A stretch of 64,000 nucleotides of DNA from Marivivens aquimaris (GTDB lineage Bacteria > Pseudomonadota > Alphaproteobacteria > Rhodobacterales > Rhodobacteraceae), in contig NZ_JADBGB010000001.1 in assembly GCF_015220045.1 (NCBI RefSeq), forward strand, positions 434,001-498,000, read 5' to 3'. Both the position numbers and the translations under genes were made by a program. The notes beneath the pieces are model-generated. The model was not told the origin of the DNA. It ran no database searches and saw only the letters and a program-made list of their open reading frames with translations. This document shows, one piece after another, positions 1-7,688 of the stretch; the stretch's first letter is position 1, and each line of letters opens with the position of its first letter.

Positions 1-1
1 C

Positions 2-79
2 GCGATGCTGGTGTCATGGATCGCGCGGGGCGTGACGTTGGGCCTACGCTATCCGGCGCTGGAGCGGTCGGCGATCTGA
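2..79 (+). CDS. 3' end of an unidentified protein (truncated by window start)
   Basis: The second frame is open from the window edge to a TGA at 77-79 and encodes about 25 residues (ending ALERSAI). I do not recognise the protein. I chose this frame because its stop lies directly against an intergenic repeat at 80-142. Two other plus-strand genes, ending at 9578 and 41769, end in the same way against copies of that repeat. The residues are mildly hydrophobic, but nothing functional can be said. Confidence 0.4.
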   Translation, partial: AMLVSWIARGVTLGLRYPALERSAI

Positions 80-142
80 GGAGGGGCGCTGCCCCTCTGG
101 CCTGCGGCCATTCACCCCGGGATATTTGGAGCACAAAGGCAG
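80..142 (+). repeat. Dispersed intergenic repeat, copy A
   Basis: This is the first of five copies of a G+C-rich intergenic element; the others are at 9585, 39271, 41772 and 58462. It consists of a 7-bp hairpin (GAGGGGC gct GCCCCTC, 81-97), a second short hairpin (TGGCC tgc GGCCA, 98-110), then TTCACCCCGGGATATTT and a tail GGAGCACAAAGGCAG. It fills the gap between two convergent genes, so it could act as a bidirectional terminator. Elements of this kind are common in Rhodobacteraceae genomes; I know of no formal name. Confidence 0.8.
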
Positions 143-143
143 G

Positions 144-479
144 TCAGAGGATGGCGAGCATGTTTTCCGGCGGGCGGCCGATCGCAGCTTTGCTGCCGTT
201 GATCAGGATCGGTCGCTCGATCAGGCGGGGATGCGCGATCATTGCGTCGATGAGCGTGGCTTCGTCCGCGGCGGCGAGGTTCAGATCCTTGAACTCTTTC
301 TCCTTTTTCCGCGCGAGGTCGTTGGCAGTGATGCCGAGCATTGTCAGCAATTCGCGCAGTTCGTCCGCGTCCGGCGGTGTTTCAAGGTATAGGCGTATCG
401 AGGGATCAAAGCCGTTGTCCTTGAGCAGGGCGAGGGTCTCGCGGCTTTTGGAGCAGCGCGGATTGTGCCAGAGGATCAT
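144..479 (-). CDS. ArsC/Spx-family arsenate reductase-like protein
   Basis: A 111-residue thioredoxin-fold protein of the ArsC family. The redox-active cysteine lies in the N-terminal motif HNPRCSKSR (Cys9), and the family's proline-containing region LIERPILI is near residue 90. Its short length and similarity to YfgD-type proteins fit a glutaredoxin-coupled reductase, but arsenate need not be the substrate because no ars genes are nearby. The ATG at 477-479 overlaps the pyrD stop (ATGA) and is preferred over a TTG two codons upstream. It is probably the last gene of the DUF952-pyrD operon and ends against repeat copy A. Confidence 0.85.
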   Translation of the reverse strand: MILWHNPRCSKSRETLALLKDNGFDPSIRLYLETPPDADELRELLTMLGITANDLARKKEKEFKDLNLAAADEATLIDAMIAHPRLIERPILINGSKAAIGRPPENMLAIL

Positions 480-1528
480 GTCCAATCGCTCCGTCCTGTG
501 CCGATGGCATCTGCTATGTTCGCAAAACCGTCGCGAGCAAGGAGTTGGTCGAGGCCCTTGGTGATCTCGTCCACGAGGCTGATGCCGCCGTAGACCAGCG
601 CGGTATAGAGCTGGACCGCCGACGCGCCGGCGCGGATTTTCTGGTAGGCCTGTTCCGCCGAGCCGATGCCGCCGACGCCGATGATCGGCAGGGTGGTCAT
701 GCCCGAGAGCGCGGCGAGGATGCGGGTCGACTTTTCGAAAAGCGGCTGGCCGGAGAGGCCGCCTTTTTCATCGCGGTGCACGCTGGCGAGGCCGTCGCGC
801 GACAGGGTGGTGTTTGTCGCGATGATGCCTGCGATGCCGGAGGTGTTCGCCACATCGGCCACGTCGGCAAGCTCGTCCGGCGACAGGTCGGGGGCGATTT
901 TCAGGAAGACGGGCAACGGTCGGGCGAGGCCGGCGTTGGTTTCCAGAACGCCGTTCAGCAGCGCGGAGAGGGCGGCTTTGCCCTGAAGGTCGCGCAGTTT
1001 TTCCGTGTTCGGGCTGGAGACGTTGACGGTGGCAAAGTCGAGGTGTGCACCGCAGCGGTCCAGTACCTTGGCGAAGTCGGAGGCGCGGTCCTCGCTGTCC
1101 TTGTTCGCGCCGAGGTTCAGACCGATGATGGCGTTCTGAGGGCGTTTGGACAGGCGATCAGCGGCGGCTTCCATGCCTTCGTTATTAAAGCCGAAGCGGT
1201 TGATCGCGGCTTCGTCCTCGGTCAGGCGGAAGAGGCGCGGTTTGGGGTTGCCAGGCTGCGGGCGGGGCGTGATGGCGCCGACCTCGACAAAGCCGAAGCC
1301 GCAGCGGGCGAGGGGATGCAGCACCGTCGCGTTTTTATCGAACCCAGCGGCGAGGCCCACGGGGTTGGGCAGCGCAAGGCCGGCCACGGTCGTTTTCAGG
1401 CGCGGCGTGGAATAGGGGCCGGATTTCGGGCCAAGGCCCATTGACAGCGATTTGAGGGCGATGCCGTGGGCGGCTTCGGGATCGACGCTGCGCAGCGCCT
1501 TCATACCAAGCTGTTCGATCAGGCTCAT
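476..1528 (-). CDS. pyrD: Dihydroorotate dehydrogenase (quinone), class 2
   Basis: A 350-residue class 2 dihydroorotate dehydrogenase, which oxidises dihydroorotate to orotate in pyrimidine synthesis and passes electrons to membrane quinone. Visible signatures are [10 protein letters not shown] in the FMN-binding barrel, [20 protein letters not shown], and NVSSPNTE containing the class 2 catalytic serine. GGIG and [10 protein letters not shown] phosphate-binding loops are near the C-terminus. The N-terminal helices match the membrane-associated extension of class 2 enzymes. The ATG at 1526-1528 overlaps the upstream DUF952 stop. A longer in-frame upstream extension has no family similarity and was discarded. 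Confidence 0.97.
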   Translation of the reverse strand: MSLIEQLGMKALRSVDPEAAHGIALKSLSMGLGPKSGPYSTPRLKTTVAGLALPNPVGLAAGFDKNATVLHPLARCGFGFVEVGAITPRPQPGNPKPRLFRLTEDEAAINRFGFNNEGMEAAADRLSKRPQNAIIGLNLGANKDSEDRASDFAKVLDRCGAHLDFATVNVSSPNTEKLRDLQGKAALSALLNGVLETNAGLARPLPVFLKIAPDLSPDELADVADVANTSGIAGIIATNTTLSRDGLASVHRDEKGGLSGQPLFEKSTRILAALSGMTTLPIIGVGGIGSAEQAYQKIRAGASAVQLYTALVYGGISLVDEITKGLDQLLARDGFANIADAIGTGRSDWT

Positions 1529-1860
1529 GCGAGGTCCGGAAACTGGTGCGTGCCGTCGACCAGCGGCAGGGGCTTCTGCCAGATGATGTCGGTCAAACGC
1601 AGGTTGCGATAGATGTGCGGGAAAAGCTGGCCACCACGGGAGGGCTCCCACTTCAGCTCGTCGCCGAAGCTGTCGGACTCGAGCGCGAGGAGGACCAGAC
1701 CGTCTTCGCCAGCGAAGTGCTTGGCGGCGGTTTCCTTGGCCTGCTCGGCGGTCGAGGTGTGGACGTAACCGTCGGTGATATCGATCGGCGCACCGGCGGT
1801 TTCACCGTTCGCTTGAAGGGCGGCCCATTCGTCCGCGCGGAAGATTTTGTAGATCAGCAT
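1525..1860 (-). CDS. DUF952 family protein
   Basis: A 111-residue protein of the DUF952 family, recognised from the start [12 protein letters not shown], the central [10 protein letters not shown] and the end [13 protein letters not shown]. The family resembles small glutathione-S-transferase-like or ADP-ribosyl-related folds, but its biochemical role is not established. The start is the ATG at 1858-1860; the 14 residues upstream in frame are not family-like. It is the first gene of the operon with pyrD and the ArsC-like gene, overlapping pyrD by ATGA. Linkage to pyrD is common in rhodobacteria and does not prove a pyrimidine role. Confidence 0.85.
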   Translation of the reverse strand: MLIYKIFRADEWAALQANGETAGAPIDITDGYVHTSTAEQAKETAAKHFAGEDGLVLLALESDSFGDELKWEPSRGGQLFPHIYRNLRLTDIIWQKPLPLVDGTHQFPDLA

Positions 1861-1986
1861 GAGACGTCTGATGCATGGAGTGCCTCTTTTGGTCAAGTTC
1901 ACCCGACGTCACTGCCCGAAAAAGATGCGCCGCTGTTTACGAGACTGTCGCAATCGTTGCGTAGTCGATCATACGAAGACGGTTTG

Positions 1987-2004
1987 TTTGACTTGTTAGT
2001 CAAA
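1987..2004. promoter_or_regulatory. Perfect 7-bp inverted repeat in a divergent promoter region
   Basis: TTTGACT-TGTT-AGTCAAA is a perfect inverted repeat, 39 bp before the nucleotidase start. It is the only obvious dyad in the 182-bp divergent gap. The half-site TTGAC recalls Crp/Fnr-family half-sites, but the N6 spacing between TTGAC and GTCAA differs from classical Fnr (N4). The regulator is unknown. A strong AGGAGG ribosome site lies downstream at 2032-2037. Confidence 0.35.
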
Positions 2005-2042
2005 TCTGACAAAGCTGTCCGTCATTCCAACAGGAGGTTTCC

Positions 2043-3605
2043 ATGATTGCACGTATTCTCGCGTCGAGCTGTGTTCTGGCTCTGAGCGCAGGGGCGGCGA
2101 TGGCTGATTATTCGCTGACCATTCTGCACACCAACGATTTCCACGCTCGTTTTGAGCCGATCTCGAAGTACGATTCGACCTGTTCGCCCGATGCGAACGC
2201 CGAGGGCGAATGCTTTGGCGGTACCGCACGTCTCGTAACTGCGATCGAAGCTGCGCGTGAAGAGTTCCCGAACAGCATCCTCGTCGATGGCGGTGACCAG
2301 TTCCAGGGCACGCTTTTCTACACCTACTATAAAGGTGCGATGGCTGCCGAATTCATGAATAAGCTCGGCTACGACGCGATGACTGTGGGCAACCACGAAT
2401 TCGACGACGGCCCCGAAGTTCTGCGCGGTTTCATGGACGCACTCGACTTCCCGATCCTGATGTCGAACGCTGACGTTTCGGCAGAGCCGCTGCTCGCCGA
2501 CACCCTGATGAAGTCGACCATCATCGAAAAGGACGGCGAGAAGATCGGTCTGATCGGTCTGACCCCGCAGGACACCGACGAACTGGCAAGCCCGGGCAAG
2601 AACATCACGTTCTCCGACCCGTCTGAAGCCGTTCAGGGCGAAGTCGACAAGCTGACCGCCGAAGGTGTGAACAAGATCATCGTGCTGTCGCACTCGGGCT
2701 ACGGCGTTGACCAGACCGTTGCTGCCAACACCACCGGCGTTGACGTGATCGTCGGCGGCCACACCAACACCCTGCTGGGTGACATGGAAGGCGCCGAAGG
2801 CCAGTACCCGACTATGGTTGGCGACACCGCCATCGTTTCGGCCTACGCCTACGGCAAGTTCCTTGGTGAGCTGACCGTCACCTTCGACGACGAAGGCAAG
2901 ATCATCGAAGCTTCGGGTCAGCCGCTGCTGATCGATGCTGCGATCGAAGAAGACGAAGCCACCGTTGCACGTATTGGCGAGCTAGCTGAGCCGCTCAACG
3001 AAATCCGCAACAAGGTCGTTGCCGAGACCGCCGAAGAAATCATTGGCGTTCGCGAAGACTGCCGTGCGCGTGAATGTGCGATGGGTTCGCTGATTGCAGA
3101 CGCCATGCTTGACCGCGTTGCCGATCAGGGCATCCAGATCGCGATCCAGAACGGCGGCGGTATCCGCTCGTCGATCGACGCTGGCGAAGTCACCATGGGC
3201 GAAGTTCTGACCGTTCTTCCGTTCCAGAACACCCTGTCGACCTTCCAAGTTTCGGGCGCAACCATCGTTGAAGCTCTCGAAAACGGTGCATCGCAGTACG
3301 AAGAAGGCGCTGGCCGCTTCCCGCAGGTTGCTGGCATGACCTTCACCATCGACCCGTCGAAGCCCGCTGGTGAGCGCGTTTCGGACGTCATGGTCGGCGG
3401 CGAAGCCATCGACACCGAAGCCACCTACGGCGTTGTTTCGAACAACTACGTGCGTAACGGCGGCGACGGCTTCTCGATGTTCGTCGAAGCAGAGAACGTC
3501 TACGACTACGGTCCGGACGTTGCTGACGTACTGGCAGAGTACCTCGCAGCGAACACTCCGTTCACTCCGTACACCGACGGTCGCATCACCATTGTGGGCG
3601 AATAA
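2043..3605 (+). CDS. Periplasmic 5'-nucleotidase / metallophosphoesterase (UshA-like)
   Basis: A 520-residue secreted bifunctional-type nucleotidase. Residues 1-21 are a signal peptide ending AAMA. Metallophosphoesterase motifs follow in order: HTNDFHA (about 29), GGDQFQG (about 83), GNHEFDD (about 116), SHSGYG, and GGHTN (about 239). The second half is a 5'-nucleotidase C-terminal domain (NGGGIR, NNYVRNGGDGFSMF). It probably hydrolyses extracellular nucleotides, or similar phosphomonoesters, in the periplasm to salvage nucleosides and phosphate. It is monocistronic: a dyad-containing promoter region lies before it and a strong terminator after it. Codon usage (GTT/GCT, few rare codons) looks like a well-expressed gene. 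Confidence 0.93.
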   Translation: MIARILASSCVLALSAGAAMADYSLTILHTNDFHARFEPISKYDSTCSPDANAEGECFGGTARLVTAIEAAREEFPNSILVDGGDQFQGTLFYTYYKGAMAAEFMNKLGYDAMTVGNHEFDDGPEVLRGFMDALDFPILMSNADVSAEPLLADTLMKSTIIEKDGEKIGLIGLTPQDTDELASPGKNITFSDPSEAVQGEVDKLTAEGVNKIIVLSHSGYGVDQTVAANTTGVDVIVGGHTNTLLGDMEGAEGQYPTMVGDTAIVSAYAYGKFLGELTVTFDDEGKIIEASGQPLLIDAAIEEDEATVARIGELAEPLNEIRNKVVAETAEEIIGVREDCRARECAMGSLIADAMLDRVADQGIQIAIQNGGGIRSSIDAGEVTMGEVLTVLPFQNTLSTFQVSGATIVEALENGASQYEEGAGRFPQVAGMTFTIDPSKPAGERVSDVMVGGEAIDTEATYGVVSNNYVRNGGDGFSMFVEAENVYDYGPDVADVLAEYLAANTPFTPYTDGRITIVGE

Positions 3606-3630
3606 TATCGCCTGACTGGTAAAGTCATCG

Positions 3631-3659
3631 GGCCCCCGCCATAGTGCGGGGGCCTTTTT
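3631..3659 (+). terminator. Intrinsic terminator after the 5'-nucleotidase gene
   Basis: A 9-bp G+C stem (GGCCCCCGC / GCGGGGGCC) with a 6-nt loop is followed by five T residues, 25 bases after the stop codon. Confidence 0.9.
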
Positions 3660-3677
3660 CGTTTCGGGAGGAAAACC

Positions 3678-4127
3678 ATGAAGGGTCGCTGTACTTGCGG
3701 TGAGGTGTCGTTCGAGCTCAAAGCCGCGCCGATGTTCGTTCATTGCTGCCATTGCACGTGGTGCCAGCGGGAGACGGGTACAGCCTTTGCGCTGAACGCT
3801 TTGATCGAGAATGCAAATGTCGAGGTCAGCGGCGAAACCGAGGTGCATACTTTGCCCTCGGCGAGCGGGGGCGGGCAGATCGTGCACCGCTGCCCGACGT
3901 GCAAGGTCGCGCTCTGGTCGCACTATTCCAATCCGAAGATGGCCTTTGTCCGTGTCGGAACGCTGGATGACGCGGCGAAAGTCGCGCCGGACGTTCACAT
4001 CTACACCACGACCAAACTTCCATGGGTGAATATCGAAGGCGGAGCCCCTATATTCGAGGCGTACTACAAACCGCGCGAGCTTTGGTCCGCCGAGGCGCAA
4101 GCGCGCTACAAGGCTTTGCTGGACTGA
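3678..4127 (+). CDS. GFA (CENP-V/GFA) domain zinc protein
   Basis: A 149-residue protein of the glutathione-dependent formaldehyde-activating enzyme (GFA) family. The zinc-binding cysteines are visible as CTCG (residues 5-8), HCCHCTWCQ (about 22-30) and HRCPTCKVALW (about 70-80). Most members of the family have no proven reaction, and the GSH-formaldehyde role is established for few of them. A GGGAGG ribosome site lies 7 nt before the ATG. It starts a three-gene unit and overlaps the next gene by one base (TGATG). Confidence 0.88.
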   Translation: MKGRCTCGEVSFELKAAPMFVHCCHCTWCQRETGTAFALNALIENANVEVSGETEVHTLPSASGGGQIVHRCPTCKVALWSHYSNPKMAFVRVGTLDDAAKVAPDVHIYTTTKLPWVNIEGGAPIFEAYYKPRELWSAEAQARYKALLD

Positions 4128-4426
4128 TGGATCACCCGCTTATCGACCTCATCTCTGCCAAAATTGCGGCTGCGGAAGCTGCAGGTGAATTCGACAACCT
4201 TCCGGGCGCGGGTAAGCCGCTGCCCGAATGTGATGACCCCGAAAATGCGCTGCTGAACCGCGTAATCAAGGAAAATGGCGCGATCCCCGAATACGTGAGC
4301 CTCAGTCGCGAGTTGGCGAAGCTGCGTGAAGAACTGGCTGAGACGAGTGACCGTATCGAGCGGGTTCGGATCATGAAAGAGATGTCGATGATGGAGGCTA
4401 AGATCGGCTTGGCCCGCGGCCGCTAA
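4127..4426 (+). CDS. DUF1992 (DnaJ-homologue subfamily C member 28-like) protein
   Basis: A 99-residue cytosolic protein of the DUF1992 family. It is recognised from HPLIDLISAKIAAAEAAGEFDNLPGAGKPL in residues 2-31 (conserved core GEFDNLPGAGKPL), followed by a helical segment ending LARGR. The family shares a conserved domain with eukaryotic DNAJC28 but has no known activity in bacteria. It starts at the ATG within the preceding stop (TGATG) and ends at the TAA that overlaps the next ATG, so all three genes look translationally coupled. A longer in-frame extension upstream lies inside the GFA gene and was rejected. Confidence 0.88.
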   Translation: MDHPLIDLISAKIAAAEAAGEFDNLPGAGKPLPECDDPENALLNRVIKENGAIPEYVSLSRELAKLREELAETSDRIERVRIMKEMSMMEAKIGLARGR

Positions 4427-5100
4427 TGTGCGGCCGTATGGCGATCACGCTGCCGCACGATGCCATGGTGCAGATGTTCGATGCGGCACCCTCGAATGAC
4501 CTTCCCGCCGATACGGCCAACTACAACGTTTGCCCGACGAATACGCTGGCGGTCGTGACGTCTCAGGACGATACCCGCCGCCTGCGCCCGATGCGTTGGG
4601 GCTTCATTCCGCATTGGTACAAAAAGCCGAACGGTGGCCCGCTCCTGATCAACGCGCGGTCGGAGACTATCGCCGAGAAGCCTGCCTTCCGAGATGCCTG
4701 CCGCAATCGCCGCTGCCTGATTGCCTGCGACGGATTCTATGAATGGAAGCGCGAAGCCGACCAGACGCCGTTGCCCTATTGGGTCACGCGCACAGATGGC
4801 CAGCCGATGGTATTTGCGGGCATCTGGCAGGACTGGGGGCAGGGGGACGATCTGATGTCGACCTGCGCTGTCGTCACTTGCGATGCGAACGCCGATATGG
4901 CGCCAGTGCACGACCGTTTGCCAGTGGTGCTGGAGCCCGAAAACTGGGCGCTTTGGCTGGGCGAGGAAGGTCACGGCGCAGCGCCGCTCATGAAACCGGC
5001 AGAGCAGGGCGTTCTGCAGTTGCGCCGCGTCGGTACGGCCGTCAACTCCAACCGCGCGAGCGGGCCGGAGTTGATCGAGCCGTTGGTGGTCGACGAGTGA
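4426..5100 (+). CDS. SRAP/HMCES-type abasic-site protein (YedK family)
   Basis: A 224-residue SOS-response-associated peptidase family protein. Cys2 (MCGR), which becomes the N-terminal nucleophile after methionine removal, is intact. So are the conserved Asn in LINARSETI, the Glu in GFYEWK and the His in PVHDRLPVVL. Family members shield abasic sites in single-stranded DNA by forming a thiazolidine DNA-protein crosslink through Cys2. It is the third gene of an overlapping operon (TAATG with DUF1992). Its end directly abuts a convergent gene (5100/5101). I see no LexA box before the operon. Confidence 0.93.
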   Translation: MCGRMAITLPHDAMVQMFDAAPSNDLPADTANYNVCPTNTLAVVTSQDDTRRLRPMRWGFIPHWYKKPNGGPLLINARSETIAEKPAFRDACRNRRCLIACDGFYEWKREADQTPLPYWVTRTDGQPMVFAGIWQDWGQGDDLMSTCAVVTCDANADMAPVHDRLPVVLEPENWALWLGEEGHGAAPLMKPAEQGVLQLRRVGTAVNSNRASGPELIEPLVVDE

Positions 5101-5490
5101 TTATTCGACGATGATCTCGTCGCCTTCGGAAATATCGTCCGCTTCGAAGTCGTCTTCGAACGGCGGTTCATCAAAGCTGAACGAACCGATGTCGGCCATG
5201 TCCACGGCTGTGTGGAACTCCATCACCGTCAGGGGCGTGACAATGATCGAGAACGACTCGCCGTGTTCCAGCTCTCCCGAGGTCCATTCGAGGATGTCTT
5301 CGTTCGCCGCTTCGAGCGACGAAACCGTGCGGACAGTGGTCGCCTGATTGTTGAACGTGACTGTATCACCCACGTTGATGTAGGAGATCATCGGAAAGAA
5401 ACCGAGGTCGGTAATCAGAACTTCGTTGAATTCGGCGTGTGCAACCTGTCCGCTCATCACGAACAGCGCAGCAATCAAGGCGCGTTTCAT
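5101..5490 (-). CDS. Secreted cupredoxin-like protein lacking an obvious copper site
   Basis: A 129-residue protein. Residues 1-20 form a signal peptide (KRALIAALFVMSGQVAHA), so the product is periplasmic. The middle contains plastocyanin-like strands: FFPMISYINVGDTVTFNN resembles the cupredoxin KPGDTVTFVN region. However, the usual Cys-x-His-x-Met copper loop is absent; only FHTAVDM is found. The C-terminus is strongly acidic (DDFEADDISEGDE). I read it as a cupredoxin-fold relative that has lost type 1 copper binding, or a divergent metal-binding protein. The start ATG at 5488-5490 fits the signal peptide; the longer frame upstream does not. Confidence 0.7.
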   Translation of the reverse strand: MKRALIAALFVMSGQVAHAEFNEVLITDLGFFPMISYINVGDTVTFNNQATTVRTVSSLEAANEDILEWTSGELEHGESFSIIVTPLTVMEFHTAVDMADIGSFSFDEPPFEDDFEADDISEGDEIIVE

Positions 5491-5597
5491 ATGCAGTTTT
5501 CCCCAATCAAAGTACAAGCCGTGCATTGCGGCATCAGGTTCGTGCTTAACGGGCGATGATGACCGAAGTTGGGCTGCAAAAAGGCATCTGTAACCGC

Positions 5598-5626
5598 TTG
5601 AAGTCCCCCACGGCATCGGACTATAT
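5598..5626 (+). promoter_or_regulatory. Promoter of the tRNA-Gly gene
   Basis: TTGAAG (5598-5603) and CTATAT (5621-5626) are separated by 17 bp and end 10 bp before the first tRNA base. This is the expected position of a sigma-70 type promoter. Confidence 0.6.
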
Positions 5627-5636
5627 GAGGCGTAGC

Positions 5637-5710
5637 GCGGGTGTTGTGTAATGGTAAGACCTTAGCCTTCCAAGCTAATGATACGGGTTCGATTCCCGTC
5701 ACCCGCTCCA
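5637..5710 (+). tRNA. tRNA-Gly(TCC)
   Basis: The 74-nt cloverleaf has acceptor GCGGGTG paired with CACCCGC, D-loop TAATGGTAAG, anticodon stem TTAGC/GCTAA around the loop CTTCCAA (anticodon TCC), and T-arm GGGTTCGATTCCC. Discriminator T and an encoded CCA (5708-5710) follow. It reads GGA glycine codons. It stands alone with its own promoter. Confidence 0.97.
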
Positions 5711-5741
5711 GACTCCCCCACATTTCCTGACCGTCATATGC

Positions 5742-5770
5742 TTGTACCGCTGGTGCGCGAGCGTTATCTG
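5742..5770 (+). promoter_or_regulatory. Candidate promoter of the ABC exporter gene
   Basis: TTGTAC (5742-5747), a 17-bp spacer and TATCTG (5765-5770) lie 27 bp before the start codon. It could serve the exporter independently of the tRNA transcript. Confidence 0.4.
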
Positions 5771-5796
5771 AGCTTGTAACTGAGGGACGAGGGATC

Positions 5797-7590
5797 ATGG
5801 CTAAAGCACCGGTCGCCAACGAGCAGGATCGCGAAGGGTCCAAACGAATCTCCGCGCTGGGCGGTCTGTGGCCGTTCATTCGTCCCTACAGCCGGATGCT
5901 GGCAGCGGCTTTCGTTGCGCTGACGGTGACAGCAATGGTGTCGCTCGTGATGCCTTTGGCCGTGCGTCAGGTCGTCGACAATTTCCAAGCTGGCGCCTCC
6001 CCCATCCTCGACCAGTATTTCGCTGCGGCGCTGGTCATCGTGGCGTTCCTCGCCGTGGGGACGGCGGTGCGCTATTACCTTGTCACGAGGCTGGGCGAGC
6101 GCGTGGTGGCCGACATCCGCAAGGCGGTCTTTGACCGTATGATCCACATGAGTCCCGCGTTCTACGAGCGCATCATGACGGGCGAGGTGCTGAGCCGCAT
6201 CACCACCGACACGACGCTGATCCTGTCGGTCATTGGCTCGTCCGTGTCTGTGGCCCTGCGCAACGTGTTCATCTTTTTCGGCGGTCTGATCCTACTGTTC
6301 CTGACCTCGGCCAAGCTGACGGGCCTTGTTCTGCTGATCGTGCCTGCCGTGATCGTACCAATCGTCGTTCTGGGTCGCCGCCTGCGCAAGCTGGGCCGTG
6401 AGAACCAGGACTGGATTGCGAACTCTTCGGGCTCCGCCTCCGAGGCGCTGCTGTCCGTCCAAACCGTGCAGGCATTCACGCAGGAGGTCCGCACCGCGCT
6501 CAAGTTCAGCCAAGTGACCGAGCAGAGCTTTGTGTCGGCCAAGCGCCGCATCGCGACCCGCGCGATGATGACGATGATCGTGATTTTCCTGATCTTTTCG
6601 GGCGTTGTCGGCGTCCTGTGGATCGGTGCGCGTGACGTGGGTGCTGGCGAGATGTCGATTGGCGAGCTGGTCCAGTTCGTCATTTACGCCGTCATGGTCG
6701 CTGGCGCGGTCGGTGCTCTCACCGAAATCTGGAGCGAATTGCAACGTGCCGCAGGTGCCACCGAGCGCCTTGTCGAGTTGCTGAATGCCGACGACACCGT
6801 GAAGGACCCCGCCAATCCCGTAGCCGTTCCCGACATGAACAAAGGCGCGATTGCCTTCGAGGATGTGACGTTCTTCTATCCGACGCGTCCGAACCGTTCG
6901 GCTCTCGACCACATCAGCCTTGATGTGAAACCGGGCGAGACGGTCGCGCTGGTCGGCCCGTCCGGTGCTGGTAAGTCCACGATCATCCAGCTGCTGCTGC
7001 GCTTTTACGATCCAGCTTCGGGCGCGATCAAAGTCGGCGGCGTTGACCTGCGCGAGATGGACCGCAGTGCGTTCCGCCAGAACATTGCGCTGGTCCCGCA
7101 GGATCCCGTAATCTTTGCCGATACTGCCCGCGAAAATATCCGCTTCGGCCGTCCTGACGCCACCGACGCAGAGGTCGACGAGGCCGCCAAAGCCGCCGCC
7201 GCATACGACTTCCTCTCCGCGCTTCCCGAAGGGTTCGAAACCTATGTGGGCGAACGTGGTGTGATGCTCTCCGGCGGCCAGAAACAGCGCATCGCCATCG
7301 CTCGCGCCATCCTGCGCGACGCGCCGATCCTGCTGCTTGATGAGGCGACCAGCGCGCTCGACGCGGAAAGCGAACGCCTCGTGCAAGGCGCGGTCGATGA
7401 CCTCGCCAAATCGCGCACGACCCTGATCGTTGCCCACCGCCTCGCGACCGTCAAAAAGGCCGATCGCATCGTCGTCTTTGACGAAGGCCGCATCGTCGCG
7501 CAGGGAACGCATGATAGCCTCGTGGCCGAGGGCGGGCTCTATGCACGCCTCGCGCGACTGCAATTCACCGAAGGCGTCGCGGCGGAATAG
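5797..7590 (+). CDS. ABC exporter, fused permease and ATPase (MsbA/LmrA type)
   Basis: A 597-residue half-transporter. Residues 20-320 form the six-helix ABC exporter membrane domain (VALTVTAMVSLVMPLAV, VFIFFGGLILLFLTSA and others). Residues 345-590 form the nucleotide-binding domain with Walker A GPSGAGKST (about 389), Q-loop ALVPQDP, signature LSGGQKQR (about 490), Walker B ILLLDEATSALD and H-loop VAHRLATV. It would act as a homodimer pumping a lipid, drug or other hydrophobic compound across the inner membrane; the substrate cannot be read from the sequence. A GAGGGA ribosome site precedes the ATG. It is apparently monocistronic. Confidence 0.93.
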   Translation: MAKAPVANEQDREGSKRISALGGLWPFIRPYSRMLAAAFVALTVTAMVSLVMPLAVRQVVDNFQAGASPILDQYFAAALVIVAFLAVGTAVRYYLVTRLGERVVADIRKAVFDRMIHMSPAFYERIMTGEVLSRITTDTTLILSVIGSSVSVALRNVFIFFGGLILLFLTSAKLTGLVLLIVPAVIVPIVVLGRRLRKLGRENQDWIANSSGSASEALLSVQTVQAFTQEVRTALKFSQVTEQSFVSAKRRIATRAMMTMIVIFLIFSGVVGVLWIGARDVGAGEMSIGELVQFVIYAVMVAGAVGALTEIWSELQRAAGATERLVELLNADDTVKDPANPVAVPDMNKGAIAFEDVTFFYPTRPNRSALDHISLDVKPGETVALVGPSGAGKSTIIQLLLRFYDPASGAIKVGGVDLREMDRSAFRQNIALVPQDPVIFADTARENIRFGRPDATDAEVDEAAKAAAAYDFLSALPEGFETYVGERGVMLSGGQKQRIAIARAILRDAPILLLDEATSALDAESERLVQGAVDDLAKSRTTLIVAHRLATVKKADRIVVFDEGRIVAQGTHDSLVAEGGLYARLARLQFTEGVAAE

Positions 7591-7688
7591 GCGAAATTTC
7601 GCAGCGTCATACTTGCGTCCATAAACCATTCTGACCCATCCTCGGATCAAGAGATGCGCCCCACAGGCGTAAAAGGGAGGGAGACGGC

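Noticed and set aside
483..485. TTG start for the ArsC-like gene
   Set aside because: The ATG two codons later gives the ATGA overlap with pyrD used by other pairs in this window.
2006..2025. Possible Pho box (CTGAC, CTGTC, GTCAT) before the nucleotidase
   Set aside because: The repeats are spaced by 9 bp or less, not the 11 bp of PhoB direct repeats.
2982..4100. 372-codon minus-strand frame
   Set aside because: It runs antisense through the nucleotidase 3' end, its terminator and the GFA gene, and has no recognisable domain.
7591..7602. Palindrome GCGAAATTTCGC after the ABC exporter
   Set aside because: It is too short and A+T-rich in the centre for a terminator and has no T tract; probably chance.
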